64,000 nucleotides of DNA from Verpa conica (Eukaryota > Ascomycota > Pezizomycetes > Pezizales > Morchellaceae). A model generated the notes under the pieces. It was not told the DNA's origin. It saw only the letters and a list, made by a program, of their open reading frames with translations, and searched no databases. The position numbers and the translations under genes are program-made. The stretch lies in assembly GCA_033030425.1 (NCBI GenBank), contig JAUFSD010000007.1, forward strand, positions 434,001 to 498,000. The letters are read 5' to 3'. The stretch's first letter is position 1; each line of letters begins with the position of its first letter. This document shows positions 10,854 to 21,900 of the stretch, one piece after another.

Positions 10854-11322
10854 TTATTCCACATACACAAGAGCCACTCCACACCAGAGAACGAGTTGCG
10901 ACACAGCGCAAGTGCTTTTAAAGGGCCCAGCAGCTCCCGTGCAGCTCCCAAATTTGCCGTTGTTTGAAATAAATAATGCCATTTCGACGATAGTGGCCAC
11001 CCATAGTATAACTTGAGCCGTATCGGGGATGAGGATCTCGTAGGAATTTGGGTTTGTTGAAGATATGTTTATAATAGTGCAGATGAGTGTAAGAGCCGCC
11101 TATTCACAGGTCAAAGGTTAGAGAAACTACTAAATTATTGATTTTATGACATTGGGTACTTACTGCGACACTAGGCAACCATGTAGGAAACTCTGCAGAA
11201 AATCCACTCCCCGTAAGGCCATACCAGCCAAGGTTGGCCAAAACCGTGCAACTAATTAACACCGAGAACCCGAACAACGCCCAAATAAGCTTCGGCCACG
11301 CATTCGGCTTTTGTTCAGTCAT
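10854..11322 (-). CDS. Four-helix (MARVEL-like) membrane protein, two exons
   Basis: Model: complement(join(10854..11099, 11164..11322)), 134 residues. Exon 1 runs from ATG (MTEQKPNAWPKLIWALF) to SVA at a perfect GTAAGT donor. The 64-nt intron has TCTAACC and ends GAATAG. Exon 2 continues in frame (AALTLICTIINISSTNP) to TAA. Four hydrophobic segments are visible: about 12-36, 50-70, 83-98 and 117-133. A Cys-containing loop (GSCTGAAGPFKSTC) precedes the last. Short tetraspan proteins with Cys before helix 4 are typical of fungal MARVEL-like proteins, but no family signature is decisive. No individual exon is long, so the gene is easy to miss; splice sites and continuous hydrophobic topology are the support. 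Confidence 0.65.
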
Positions 11323-14300
11323 TATAGCTACGACTGTATAGTCACCTTTATTGAAAAAGGCGTGACAGGAAACAAATTGATATCGACTTCAGATGGGTGT
11401 TATGCTCGAGCCAGAATAGACAAGCTAAGGGGGGGCATTCTATATACATAAATACTCACAGTACGGTGAGGTACACGGGAGATGGTCCCACAAGAAGTCT
11501 GCCCATATGCGGTAACAAGGTACCAACTTACCCCCCATTTAAGCATGATAGCATCTAGCTGTGGATCACACCGAAGGCGGCGTGCAGCGAGTGGTATTGC
11601 GAAAATGCTTGACATTGTGCCACAATGCTAGGATACTCACAACTAATTAACGCTCCTTGCAAGTCCCGTCAGAATTTTCTCCTTTTGCGATAGTTCTTAA
11701 GAAATAGTGGGGGCGATGTCAAAATGTTATGTCTGAGGCTGAATATGGCTAACCTCTTTAGGGGCTGTACCTTACCGGGCTGGATACTCCCCCAATACCA
11801 ACAAGCTTTCCTTCAGACAGCTTCCCCATTTTCTGTCAGTGCGTGGAGATGTCGTCAGAATCCCAATAGCGCTTCGGGCAATATTTTCACAGGCTATCAC
11901 ATCTTCTGCAACAGGATGTATATTCTCAACTCCTGTCTTATATCCTATACCTCTGGAGACCTTTAATACTTCGATACTGCCAGCTCACAGGAATTACGTG
12001 TTGCCTCTATACATCAATGACATAGTCATAGTTTGTAGTTGTTCATATTGATGTCCCAGCAGTGGCCGAGCACTTTTGTGTTGGTGGCTACCCCGCGATA
12101 CTAGTAGCGAATGATATATGGTGTTTATGTTTGAGACCGAGAAAGGCGTGGAGAATAGACATAGGCTACTGCACACAAGCGAATGTCTTGTCCAATACCC
12201 GGCTCGGTTACCGTCAGGGACGTTTAGGGAATTATGAAAGGCTGAGCAAATTCCGTGCAACATGCTAGCTTAGGCGGCTATTTTTGTCGATACAGGATTG
12301 TATAAGGCTGGTCTGAGCATGAGCATCGAGTGCGACATTTCTGGGCTCTGCCGTAGACATGCATAACCGCTCTCATTGTGGTGTACCTTTAGATACCTTG
12401 CTATATATCCCATCGTGCTTAATTAACGGTAGGACTATTACCTTCCTTAAGGGTCTGTCGGATTAAGTCCCCGCTTAATTTAAAAGTACTAAACTTGATC
12501 TTCGGCGAAGATCAAGAGGCACTGTCGGCGGGGACCCTATAGCTACTCAACCGAATTTTACCGGTACCTGTCAAACAAATCTAGGACTTCGAAACAAGTA
12601 GGTGAAGCATTCCCCGAGACCAGAATGGAACATCAAGCAATGCTTAGCTACCTTAAAGGTAGTGCCTTGGGATTTGAGCTGCAGCTTGCGTATTCACCTG
12701 CATGATTCTTTCCTTCCATAGCCCTTCTCTCCTTTATGTACCACCCTTGTTTGCGGCACAAACTCTATATTTGTAGAGCACAAGGTTTGCTTCGAGAATA
12801 ACCATTGTAACGGGTCTGCCAGGGTTTCTGTCCGGTGTGAATTCTTCAGCAGAGCTTGTATGAATTATATTAGCAAGAAGTATGTAAACGGGCTCATAGC
12901 GGTTTAAACTCCCTGTCTCTGCGTACCCTCGAGTAGAAGTAGACTAACAACCTTCCTGATTACAGTGATAAGCCCTGATATTTAGTATAACTCCCAAAAA
13001 GCATTATCATATCACTCTTGCCCTTTGTATAATGCACATCAATTGACATCACTCCAGCGGTTCGAAGCACGCGGCTACAGAAAGCCGGGAGATTTGACCT
13101 TGGCCAATAGCGCGTGCAGAAGCAGTAAGAAACCAACTGATCCCGTGAAAGAAGAACTTGGGCTCACCACGGCACCAAAAAGCAAACTCACATCATGCGA
13201 TCTTGCATTCAATCTCCACAGTTCCACAATCTCGGGCTTCGGGATAAGGCTAGGGTTTGTTATTTGTGCCCCTGCTTATGCGGTTTGCTACATAGCCATC
13301 ACAATTAAGGAGAGTTGTGTTTTTTGCAGTGAGGAACAAGCTTTATATTTATCTAATCGATGACACCACTGATAACCCTAGCTATACTTGGACAAGTGAT
13401 TAATTGTATGAGTCGATTTATGAAGAGACCCTAATAACTGCCGTCACTCTCTTGATATCGTAAGTGGGACATTTCCCCCTGAGCTTCCCAAGGGAGTTTT
13501 GCCCTGATATGACCGTTTATTTTGTCCTTGTAGACTAAATTTTTAGGCGCGCCGGTAAAAGGGGTAGTGGGGTAGCCGTGTATCTAGATATTATATTAGG
13601 GGCTGATCGAGGCTAACAAAGTGTCCCCCACCAACATGCAATTATATGCAGGTGTTTTTGGAAGACAAAGTAGCTGACTCGTATGATGACTTTTATCGGG
13701 TTGGCTAGCCGCAAGATATATTGGCGCGAAAAACGGCCAGGCTCTTTTCGCCTCATGGACGCAATGGCGGTTTATACCGTACGTTTCCCATATCTCGTAT
13801 TTTACGCGGTTGGCTGTACCAGTAGCATGTATATGTTACCCTTTCTAGGCTCCTAGTTATATATTTCCCGGTAATGGGTAAGAGCTACATTTTATAGGAA
13901 ATCCGGTCTGCCCTACGGGTTTGCCTAGGCTTGCTCTTGAGCCGGGTGAACTGAGAGGTATATATCTAGGGCCGAAATATATATATCGTCGCCCAAAAAG
14001 GCTTTGGACTTTACCAAGCTGGGGGTTTCGTTAAACTTGGCCTGCCGAGGAAGCCGGCACGGGAATACATAGGATATCCCGAATAAGAAACAAAAACGCG
14101 CAAAAATCCCTGCCAGCTGGCACGCACGCATGTACGCACGCCCCCGGCGCCCACGGGCCAATTGTCGCGTAGGCTGGTCAGGTTGTCCATATGCTGCCCT
14201 CGATCTCTAACAGTACCATTTCCAAGTACCTGCTGTCGTGTCAGCTTGCTTCTCCTCGTACCTACCACACGAGAACAGTTCTCAAGACCTCGCCTTTTGT

Positions 14301-14345
14301 TTCGCGAGCCACCCCCTCCATATAAATCACAAAAATCTACGACCG
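11323..14345. other. Gene-poor region with coding-like fragments
   Basis: No complete gene could be assembled. On the minus strand, 11775-11985 reads SIEVLKVSRGIGYKTG followed by VENIHPVAEDVIACENIA and reaches a GTAAGG-like site. 12740-12875 reads EEFTPDRNPGRPVTMVI. 13070-13270 reads PKPEIVELWRLNARSHD. A minus-strand ATG frame at 11615 (MSSIFAIPLAARRL) runs into GTAAGT. They may be exons of one unrecognised or decayed gene; the plus strand is also open in part, so coding is not proven. A nested hairpin lies at 12467-12535. Confidence 0.35.
12467..12535. repeat. Nested hairpin
   Basis: CTTGATCTTCG and CGAAGATCAAG (12494-12516) form a perfect 11-bp stem with a 1-nt centre. Outside it, GTCCCCGC (12467-12474) pairs with GCGGGGAC (12528-12535). 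It may be a decayed foldback element or a structured RNA; function unknown. Confidence 0.5.
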
Positions 14346-15610
14346 ATGCCTGCAGGCCGTCGCCGAAACCCTAGCAGTGACTTAATTGTACCTATAGCCC
14401 TCGGCCTTACGGCAGCAATCGCGTCAGTCGGACTCTACTTCTGGCAAGACACCGAGTCAAACTACTCGTCTAGTTCCGACGAAGACCGTAAAAAGGAAAG
14501 GAGACATCGCAGACTCAGGTCGCGTCGGCGGTTTCGTGAACATGATCGTATATCAGAAGAAGATACTGATGACCTTGAGGAAGACCGAAGGCGCGATGAA
14601 GAACGGCTGCGACTAAAGGGTAAATCTGCGGGCGCGTATACGGCGAGTGCGGTGATGACAGGTGCGATACAAGCCCAGAGGACGGTTCAGCATGCTGTAG
14701 TAGACGTTGTTGAGAAGGCGAGGGAATTGACCGCAGAAGTGTTACCGGCGAAGAAGGAGTCGCCAGCAGTGAGAGAGCTTAAGAAGGAGGCTTCAATGGA
14801 GAAGCAGCAATATGTGCCGCCCCCGGCGAAAAAGAAGACTGTTGCGATTGTAGTTTCAGAAAGGAAGGCGCTCGAGGGTCATGATTCAGACTCGGATTAT
14901 GAAGAAACTGGCTTACCATCTGTATGTCCCCCTTCTTTCCCCCACTATACCTCAAATTTATATATACTTACCAATCAAACAAATAGTCTCTCCTCTCACA
15001 TCTCCCATATCCTCTGGACCTGTCTCTCACTGAACTCAATATCCTCATTTCCTCCCCACATCTCAGCACACACCCACTGTCTCATTTTACTGAAACCCAA
15101 ACATCACGGCTTACACGTAAAGAATCAGCCCAATCTTCATATTTCTCCACCCCCCACCGTGCACCCAGCGCTCGATCCTCAAGTGTCTCGACCTATAGCC
15201 TCGCTACCGCTGTCCTCCCACCCACCTATCCTCTAGAACACATCCTTCCGTTCACCGATTTTGATTCCATTACACCACTCCTTCGTACTTTAACTCCAGA
15301 GATCGTGTATATCGAAGAGTCAATGACCATTCCATCCAATGGCACCATCGTTTCCAATCTTCTTGATGGTGGGTGGGTTGGATGCGTAGTTGTTGTATTG
15401 GTTGGCGAGGACGACCAGTTTGCGGGGCTAGTTGATAGTGAGGATGACGAGGAGAGTCAGTCGGAGATGAGGAAGTCGAAGGGAGAGGGGAAGTGGTGGG
15501 GTGATAATACGCAAGGAGGGATTAGGGCAAGATTTGGGGGAAGAGTGCAGGTTGTTGAGGGGTGGATTTTGACAGAAGACTGGAGAAGGAGAATCGAGGA
15601 GAGGGGGTAG
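14346..15610 (+). CDS. Pex22-like peroxin
   Basis: Model: join(14346..14921, 14987..15610), 399 residues. The 65-nt intron starts GTATGT and ends AATAG; the join is in phase 0 (ETGLPS then SLLSHLPYPL). Residues 12-33 (DLIVPIALGLTAAIASVGLYF) are a membrane anchor, followed by an Arg/Glu-rich charged linker. The C-terminal part has VYIEESM, GWVGCVVVVLVG, AGLVDSEDDE and a final EDW block, the pattern I recall from fungal Pex22-like proteins. Pex22 anchors the ubiquitin-conjugating enzyme Pex4 on the cytosolic face of the peroxisome, for recycling of Pex5. The start codon chosen gives the membrane anchor right at the N-terminus, as in the family; earlier in-frame codons lack that logic. Confidence 0.8.
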
Positions 15611-16410
15611 AGAGAGTAGGAAGGAGTAATGTGAATGTTGTTGAAAGGTAGCTATATATGTGTTTGGGGAAAGGGTTACGTATGTGGGAACGGCTATTAC
15701 GTATATTGGTGATAGGATATGATATATATAGCCACTGGGTGAGGGACATTTCTTATCATTTTTCTGATTCTTTAAGGATGGCCAATTAATTTGGCTTTAT
15801 CATCTCAATTCTTTTTTTCTTTCTTGAATATGTAATTTCTCATGATTTCACCCGTAAGTACTACAGCTCTATTTATCGAGATTTACTATGCTGTAGGGAT
15901 ATTGATATATTTTGAAGTAAGCTGAAAGGTTTGCATCAGTAGCGAGGACTTGTGGTTTTTTTGCAGTATGTATGATCGAACGGTTATATATAAAATGTAT
16001 ATAGAGTGACAAAGATCTCGCACTTAACACCAGAGAACTACCTGGGAAGCTTCATTAAAACGTGACATGTAGTGATGAGACTTAATTTGCTATAGGACGT
16101 GTTCGCCCCGTAGCTACGTACATGAGCTCTATACAACCTAGAATCCAAGCTATAATACATATATATATTATAAAGACTTAACTCGCTATAAAATCTGGCA
16201 ATAGAAAAATTTTGGTAAATAAAATATTTTATATTTAAATTTAGGAAATTATACAACGTCTACACATATGTTGGAGGAAAAATATGCCTAGAAAATACGT
16301 AGACATATAGCATGATACACATATACATGCACCTCGTGAATTTGGTAAAAGTATAATATGTCGAGTGAGAAACCATGATACCAAAACAAAGAATAAATGT
16401 ATCAATCATA
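15611..16410. other. Spacer
   Basis: AT-rich 3' flank of the Pex22-like gene, with TATATAT runs (16150-16175) and no supportable gene. Confidence 0.5.
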
Positions 16411-16749
16411 AATATGTTCTGGCCCGTTGGGGGGACGTCCCCTCAACGGGCAATCTGTTAGGTGCCCTACCCATTGGAGGGACACCCATGGGCAGGCCAA
16501 CAAAGTATAGCCTAATTAATACAGGGACACTCAAAAGAATAAGAATAATAACTAGAAAATATAAATCTATCTTGAACTATATTTGTGATTTTTTTGGATT
16601 TTATACTATGTTTTATTAAACTTGTAGGAGGCTATAAGCTTTGTTCTGAGTGTTTTTTTGTAGCCAGGGTTTTTTTTATGTTGTTACCCATACAGGGGAC
16701 ATAGGCTGGCCCATATAGAGGACGTCGCCCCAACGGGCCAGAACAAATA
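16411..16749. mobile_element. TIR element of 331 bp with AATA target duplication
   Basis: The first 26 bp (16415-16440, TGTTCTGGCCCGTTGGGG then GACGTCC) match the reverse complement of the last 26 bp (16720-16745) at 25 of 26 positions. AATA stands immediately outside each end (16411-16414 and 16746-16749). The left end is itself an imperfect hairpin (CCCGTTGGGG...CCTCAACGGG, 16423-16450). There is no transposase; the 84-codon frame running through it is a by-product. It is a non-autonomous DNA element; superfamily not determined. Confidence 0.8.
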
Positions 16750-17431
16750 CATAGAGCCTCTCAACTAAGCTAGGTATATGAAACTACATGTAGTAGGAAA
16801 AACTCTTATACAGAAACATACTTATTAACTTATTATAAGGGTTTAATGGGAGGCTCACGCGTACTCAATGGTTTCTAGCAGTGTTCAAAAGGAAAAAGAA
16901 AACCCCTTTGGCTTATGTTAATTATATTCTTGATATACGTATTTGTAGTAATAGATGAGGTTATACATTAGTCACTACATATCTTTGAAGACTAGCTGGT
17001 TCCAAAAATATATAACCTAGAGGGAATCAACGTCTTAGTCTACTTTATAGGTCTACGATCAGCGTGAGAAACTACCCCCCCTTCACTCTTCAAAGTATAA
17101 TAAAAACTACCCATCAAGGGTACATCTTTTATTTTTTATATGTAGTAAAGAAATCAAACCCCCCTCCCCATCACTCACTCCCTCCTCAGAAAAACTTGCA
17201 AACACAAATAAGGAAAAGCAGGGGGCCCGCCCCTCTGCCAAAGAAAATGACAACTACCCAAGCTCACAAACATCTTCCAAAAAAACTTCCCGAGTCGGAT
17301 CAAACCGCAGCACACGTCTAGGTTGACCGTATGAACCTCGTGGCTAGAAATCATGCTACTACAAGAAAGGTGAAGTTCTTAGTATATATTTATTTTAGTA
17401 AATATGGATATCTTAACTTACAGGAAATTTT
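16750..17431. other. Spacer
   Basis: No gene seen. It contains one of three copies of the 12-bp palindrome ACTACATGTAGT (16783-16794). Confidence 0.5.
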
Positions 17432-17629
17432 TTAGTGTTTCCCATGAATTTCACACACGCCACGGGCCTGGATGACCTGCTCAATTGCGGTTTCGCCATT
17501 GTCACCGCTTCTCCCGCAATGCGGATACTCCCCACATCGCACTATTCCTGTTGACTCTTCCTGTTCCAAATTTTCAGGGCCGTTATAAACACAGCCACAC
17601 CTCCACTTAACCACAACATTGAAGCACAT
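17432..17629 (-). CDS. Small Cys-rich hypothetical protein, 65 residues
   Basis: The ATG at 17627-17629 gives MCFNVVVKWRCGCVYNG...VRCGEYPHCGRSGD...GVCEIHGKH. Cys are at 2, 11, 13, 32, 38 and 59 and two His are near the end, suggesting zinc binding. Many filamentous ascomycetes have short lineage-specific proteins that begin MC and carry spaced Cys; none has a firm function to my knowledge. A TATTTATA sequence lies just upstream on the minus strand. An in-frame extension upstream lacks family character, so the MC start is preferred. It could be a chance frame, but Cys spacing and start context argue for a gene. Confidence 0.5.
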   Translation of the reverse strand: MCFNVVVKWRCGCVYNGPENLEQEESTGIVRCGEYPHCGRSGDNGETAIEQVIQARGVCEIHGKH

Positions 17630-18481
17630 TGTTGATTTGTTTGGAAAGTATAGATCGTTGTTTACGTATAAATAGAAGTAAGTGTGTAAGAGTAGGCGGG
17701 TTCCGAGAGTTGATGATGAGAGTATAGTGAGGGAGAATTGGCACAATTTATATTCCCGAGAACCTCCTACTACACCGAAATCAAGTGATCTGGTTAGCCG
17801 TCCTAGAGACATTTTGGCTCTGCATCTCCATGTAGCAGCAAACTGTCCCCGATCTCACGCTAGCTATGGTCAATTCTAATAATGTCTCATACGTGGAATT
17901 CGCCCGAAATCCTTAGAGTAAGCTAGGTATATTACCACTTATGACAAGTAATTTTAAAATTGGGCTAAGGATTGAATCTATCATATTGGGAGTAACAAGG
18001 AGAAACTAGGATATGTATCAGTATACAAGGTGCTAGAACCCATAGGAAGATTGCTAATATATACCGCATGCACACCAGCCTCGATCGGGCCTTACTAGGT
18101 GCTAAGAAGGCGTGACTGTCACGCTCAACAGCATGATCATAAGTGGGAGTTTTTCTATTCATTATGGGCCAATATAATCTACTACTTGCTGGAAAAACCA
18201 TCCCAATTAAGAAACATGGTGGAAAGTGGGGTATTAATTAGGAAAAGAATGGCCATATGTATAGAGAGACCGACCGGTGGGGATGTGTTGCTGTAATGGT
18301 AGTGAAGCCGGGTAATCCTACACTTAGGCATACTATGTTCATGGGTAGTACATGTACGTACATGTAACGTCTACGCACACTAAAGTTCCGAATAGAGGAA
18401 CTCTATGTCTGAAATGAGGAAATGATAGTAGATTTAACGTGAACCTTGGAGTAAGAGGGGTTCTGCTCTTCAGGAATGATA
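17630..18481. other. Spacer
   Basis: No gene seen. A perfect 18-bp palindrome, TACATGTACGTACATGTA, lies at 18349-18366. Confidence 0.5.
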
Positions 18482-18964
18482 TATGGTGCGCACGGTCTTA
18501 AACCCGGACCAATAAAAATTGGGCTTGGAACACGCCTATCATGCCCAAAAGAGCCAAAGTATGCCCAAGTATGCCCATGTATGCCTAATATTGTTGACTA
18601 CTTCCCCTCAAAAATATAAACTCTCTTATAACACTTCCAAAAGATCTCCAGTGACTTAAAGAGTATACTCCAGTATTTTTAGCATGAAAAACAGTACTTT
18701 AATATATAATACTGAAAATATCTACCTAAGTATATCTGGTCATGGGCTGAGTATAATAGGGAACCGTTCCATATGACACTTTTCACACCCAAAAGTGAGG
18801 TTTTATTCCACAACAACCATAGCCCCTAATAGCCTATAAAAACTTGGGAAGCTTTAATAGTATATTATGAAGTTTCCCAAGTTTTTATATAAAATTCTAT
18901 CTATTAGTTGTGTTGGAATATCGGCTCAAAATGTTGGTCCGGGTTTATAACTGCGCGCACCATA
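18482..18964. mobile_element. TIR element of about 483 bp, TA-flanked
   Basis: The left end (TATGGTGCGCACGGTCTTAA then ACCCGGACCAA) matches the reverse complement of the right end at 27 of 31 positions. If the outer TA pairs are target duplications the element is Tc1/mariner-like. Inside, AGTATGCCCA-type units repeat around 18555-18590. A 20-bp hairpin arm (TATAAAAACTTGGGAA...) is mirrored around 18836-18892, embedded in a further inverted block (TATTCCA...CTAATAG). No ORF. Confidence 0.7.
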
Positions 18965-21900
18965 GTTCTACAGTGACCTCATTAGACTCTAGTTAAAACG
19001 TAAAAACACGGTTAATTTACATAAACAGAATTAAAGGGTATACTTAGCTTATAGCAGCGAGATCATCCTTTTGTTATTTCGTGACAATATAGATTGGGTA
19101 CGTATATGATTGGCTACTAAATCCCACTGATGAGGGCCGCTAAGCTGTGCATTCGAAAACGTCGGCTGCGGAAACAGCCAACAGAACCCCCCGATCTTGG
19201 ACGTCCCACACCGTTACTTAGAATCGACCTTTAGTATAAAACTTGTGGAACCAGCTGTCTCAATTTAATGTACCTTGTGAAAATGTTCTTGACAATTGAA
19301 AACAACAACTAGGGCTATCAGTTAAGTACCCCCACATTTCCGACTAATTGGATAAATACTTTGGAATTGCACTTTTTAGGTATCCCTCTCCAGTTTAATT
19401 CGTGGGGTTATTTAAAATGACCAAGTCTAATGCCCCTAAAATCTCATATCCAGGGTCGACTCGAGCCTTGCTAGTAGTTCGACTTGATCAATTAAGTAAG
19501 CCTGTCGACTGCACAATGACAGCACTTTCGAGCCGCCCTTAGAACCCTGGAGGCACCGGCCCTGCTTGCCACCGGTTTTTCATATGATTCTGTCACAGGA
19601 ACCAGTCATTTTAGCCAGTTCTCTGGCAGGTATGTATGTCATATCTTGGGATCGGATGCCATGCGGGACGGGCCGCCTTATATCACAAAGTACATATAGG
19701 TGATACATAACCAGTATAAGTATTATCAGCCCTAATCAAACTCTGATATCTCGAGCCGGCTCAAACTGTCGAATGTATCATTTCTCAAAAGAGTTTTTAG
19801 GTTATCAGTGGTTATAAATAGAATTAGTCAACACACCCCTAGCTAGTCATTAAAAGACTTACAAAAATTCAAAAACCAAGTAAAGTATCACATTGAGATT
19901 TGTACTTTGTAATGCCGTGATATCTAGGCCCCCATAGCTGACTCGTATACTGAATATAAGTGCATAATTCTGGGGTATAATCGATTAAATGCGCTAGTTG
20001 AACACGTTGACACTCCATTTTTAATCTCATGATTAAAACCTTCAGGCCACCAACCATAGTATAGGGTCACTTTAAAATGAAGAAGAAGAAAAGCTAGTAT
20101 GATTGTCAGATTGACTCAGGAGGTGTTGTTTCCATTCTACTTTTAAAAAGAACCTCGTGGGGGCTAGAGATGCTGAAGTCACAACATATCACTCGATGTG
20201 CTATTTCCAAGTGCTGTTCTGGCTGATAGCTAGATAGATAGATGATGCATATGATTTATTTCATACATAGAGCCTTGAGGCTATGTTAATCAATCAAAGA
20301 AAAAGAAAAACATAAGATCAAAAGTAAATATCAAAAACCAAGTGAGAAACTCGTTCATTTCTGTATCCTCGTTGCATCCTATCACTACGTCTCTTCTTCC
20401 CACGATCCTCCCATCCCCACCCCGATTCATCATCCCCTCCCCCATGGTCTCTCGTTCCTGCGCCTTTACCTCTGAACCCTCCCCTCCAGATGACTAGTCC
20501 CTGGCTGATTGGTTGATTGGGTATAATACATGGAGCACTGTATGATAAGATTAAAGCTATGATATTCATACCAAACAGTAAAAAGAAAATAAGAGGTATA
20601 AAAAAAGATTTTCCCCTAAAACACCAGTATAAAAACGATATAAGCCCCTCCACTCAACGTAGGTCCAGCCTACAAAACCCTAAGCTAATTTGAAGGTAAA
20701 AAGGAAAGGAAAAGAAGTTAGCCTAGGTGAAAACGAAAACATATAAATTACATATATAGTATATCACGACTGGCTTAGTCAATGAATAGAGTAAGACTCT
20801 TTTAGGGGTTTTCTTTTGGAAATCATATATAGGCCTTTAATTGGTTTACCCTAAAACTCTAGTCTCAATTACAAGGTTTCAAATCTTGCAAAGAAATTCT
20901 TTTACCGTGCACAGATCACCTACCCCCAGTGGTACGAAGTACTATAACTATGCTAGCCAATGTGCCAAACATGTATCTGAAATGTGGGCTAACAATGAAT
21001 CTACGAGTGATCACTAAAGAGGCTCCTAGAAGTAAAATTCTAAAGAAAGTACTTGCTTATATTACATAAATGGGTACATAGGGTTCACACAGGGGCATGT
21101 GCTGCGCGGTACACGCGCTTAATCAAGCATATCCAAAGTCTACAGTGACCCGTCATATATATGTATGCCGGAAAGTGCAATAGTAGAGCCCACCCCTAAG
21201 AGGGATACGATACCCGAGTCGATTTCCCATCGTCCCGAGATGTTAAGCCGCAGTTTCATTTGAAATTTTGGTAAAGCCCAGTAAATTATAACGTTTGCCT
21301 TGCAGCACGAGACGTCCATTTAAAATATGCCTGAGGGGTAAATTGAACACCAATTATATACGTCAGCAATCTTGCTTTTTATGAAAGGTTTTGGAGTATT
21401 TTATAGTAAAATAAAATCTAGATATGCGCTGTCTTATATATAATTACAGAGATCGATCACAAGCGTAGCTAGGGAACATTCATTCACTAGTAATTGACTA
21501 TAGCTTATACTATAGCTTATACTAAAGATCATCGAGCCTTGATTCCTTCCTTGTCTTGGCTTGGATAGTCTTTATCCCCGAGTTCCCCGGCCCAGTATCT
21601 GGATCATCGGCTTTTAAAAAATTCAATCCATTCTCTAATCTTCGGTATTCCCCGCCCCCACCGCGGCCGCCTAAATTCTCACCGTATTTCTGCTGTGGGG
21701 TCTAAGAGGGGCCACTAAGGTATGTACGTATACGTAGCCAATTTGAAACACTATAGCATAGTGACTTATTATAGCTTCTAGAGAAATATCGATTGTCAAG
21801 CGAACAATTAAGTTTTGGTATTGGTAGATTACTATAGAATGTAACTGTAGGCCATATAAGTGGCTAGCGGTATGGTCAGATAGAGCTACCACACGCCGGG

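Noticed and set aside
13025..13363. 112-codon plus-strand frame
   Set aside because: No ATG at its start, and the minus strand is also open; kept only as part of the coding-like fragment observation.
16365..16619. 84-codon frame
   Set aside because: Runs through the terminal repeat of the 331-bp TIR element; composition-driven.
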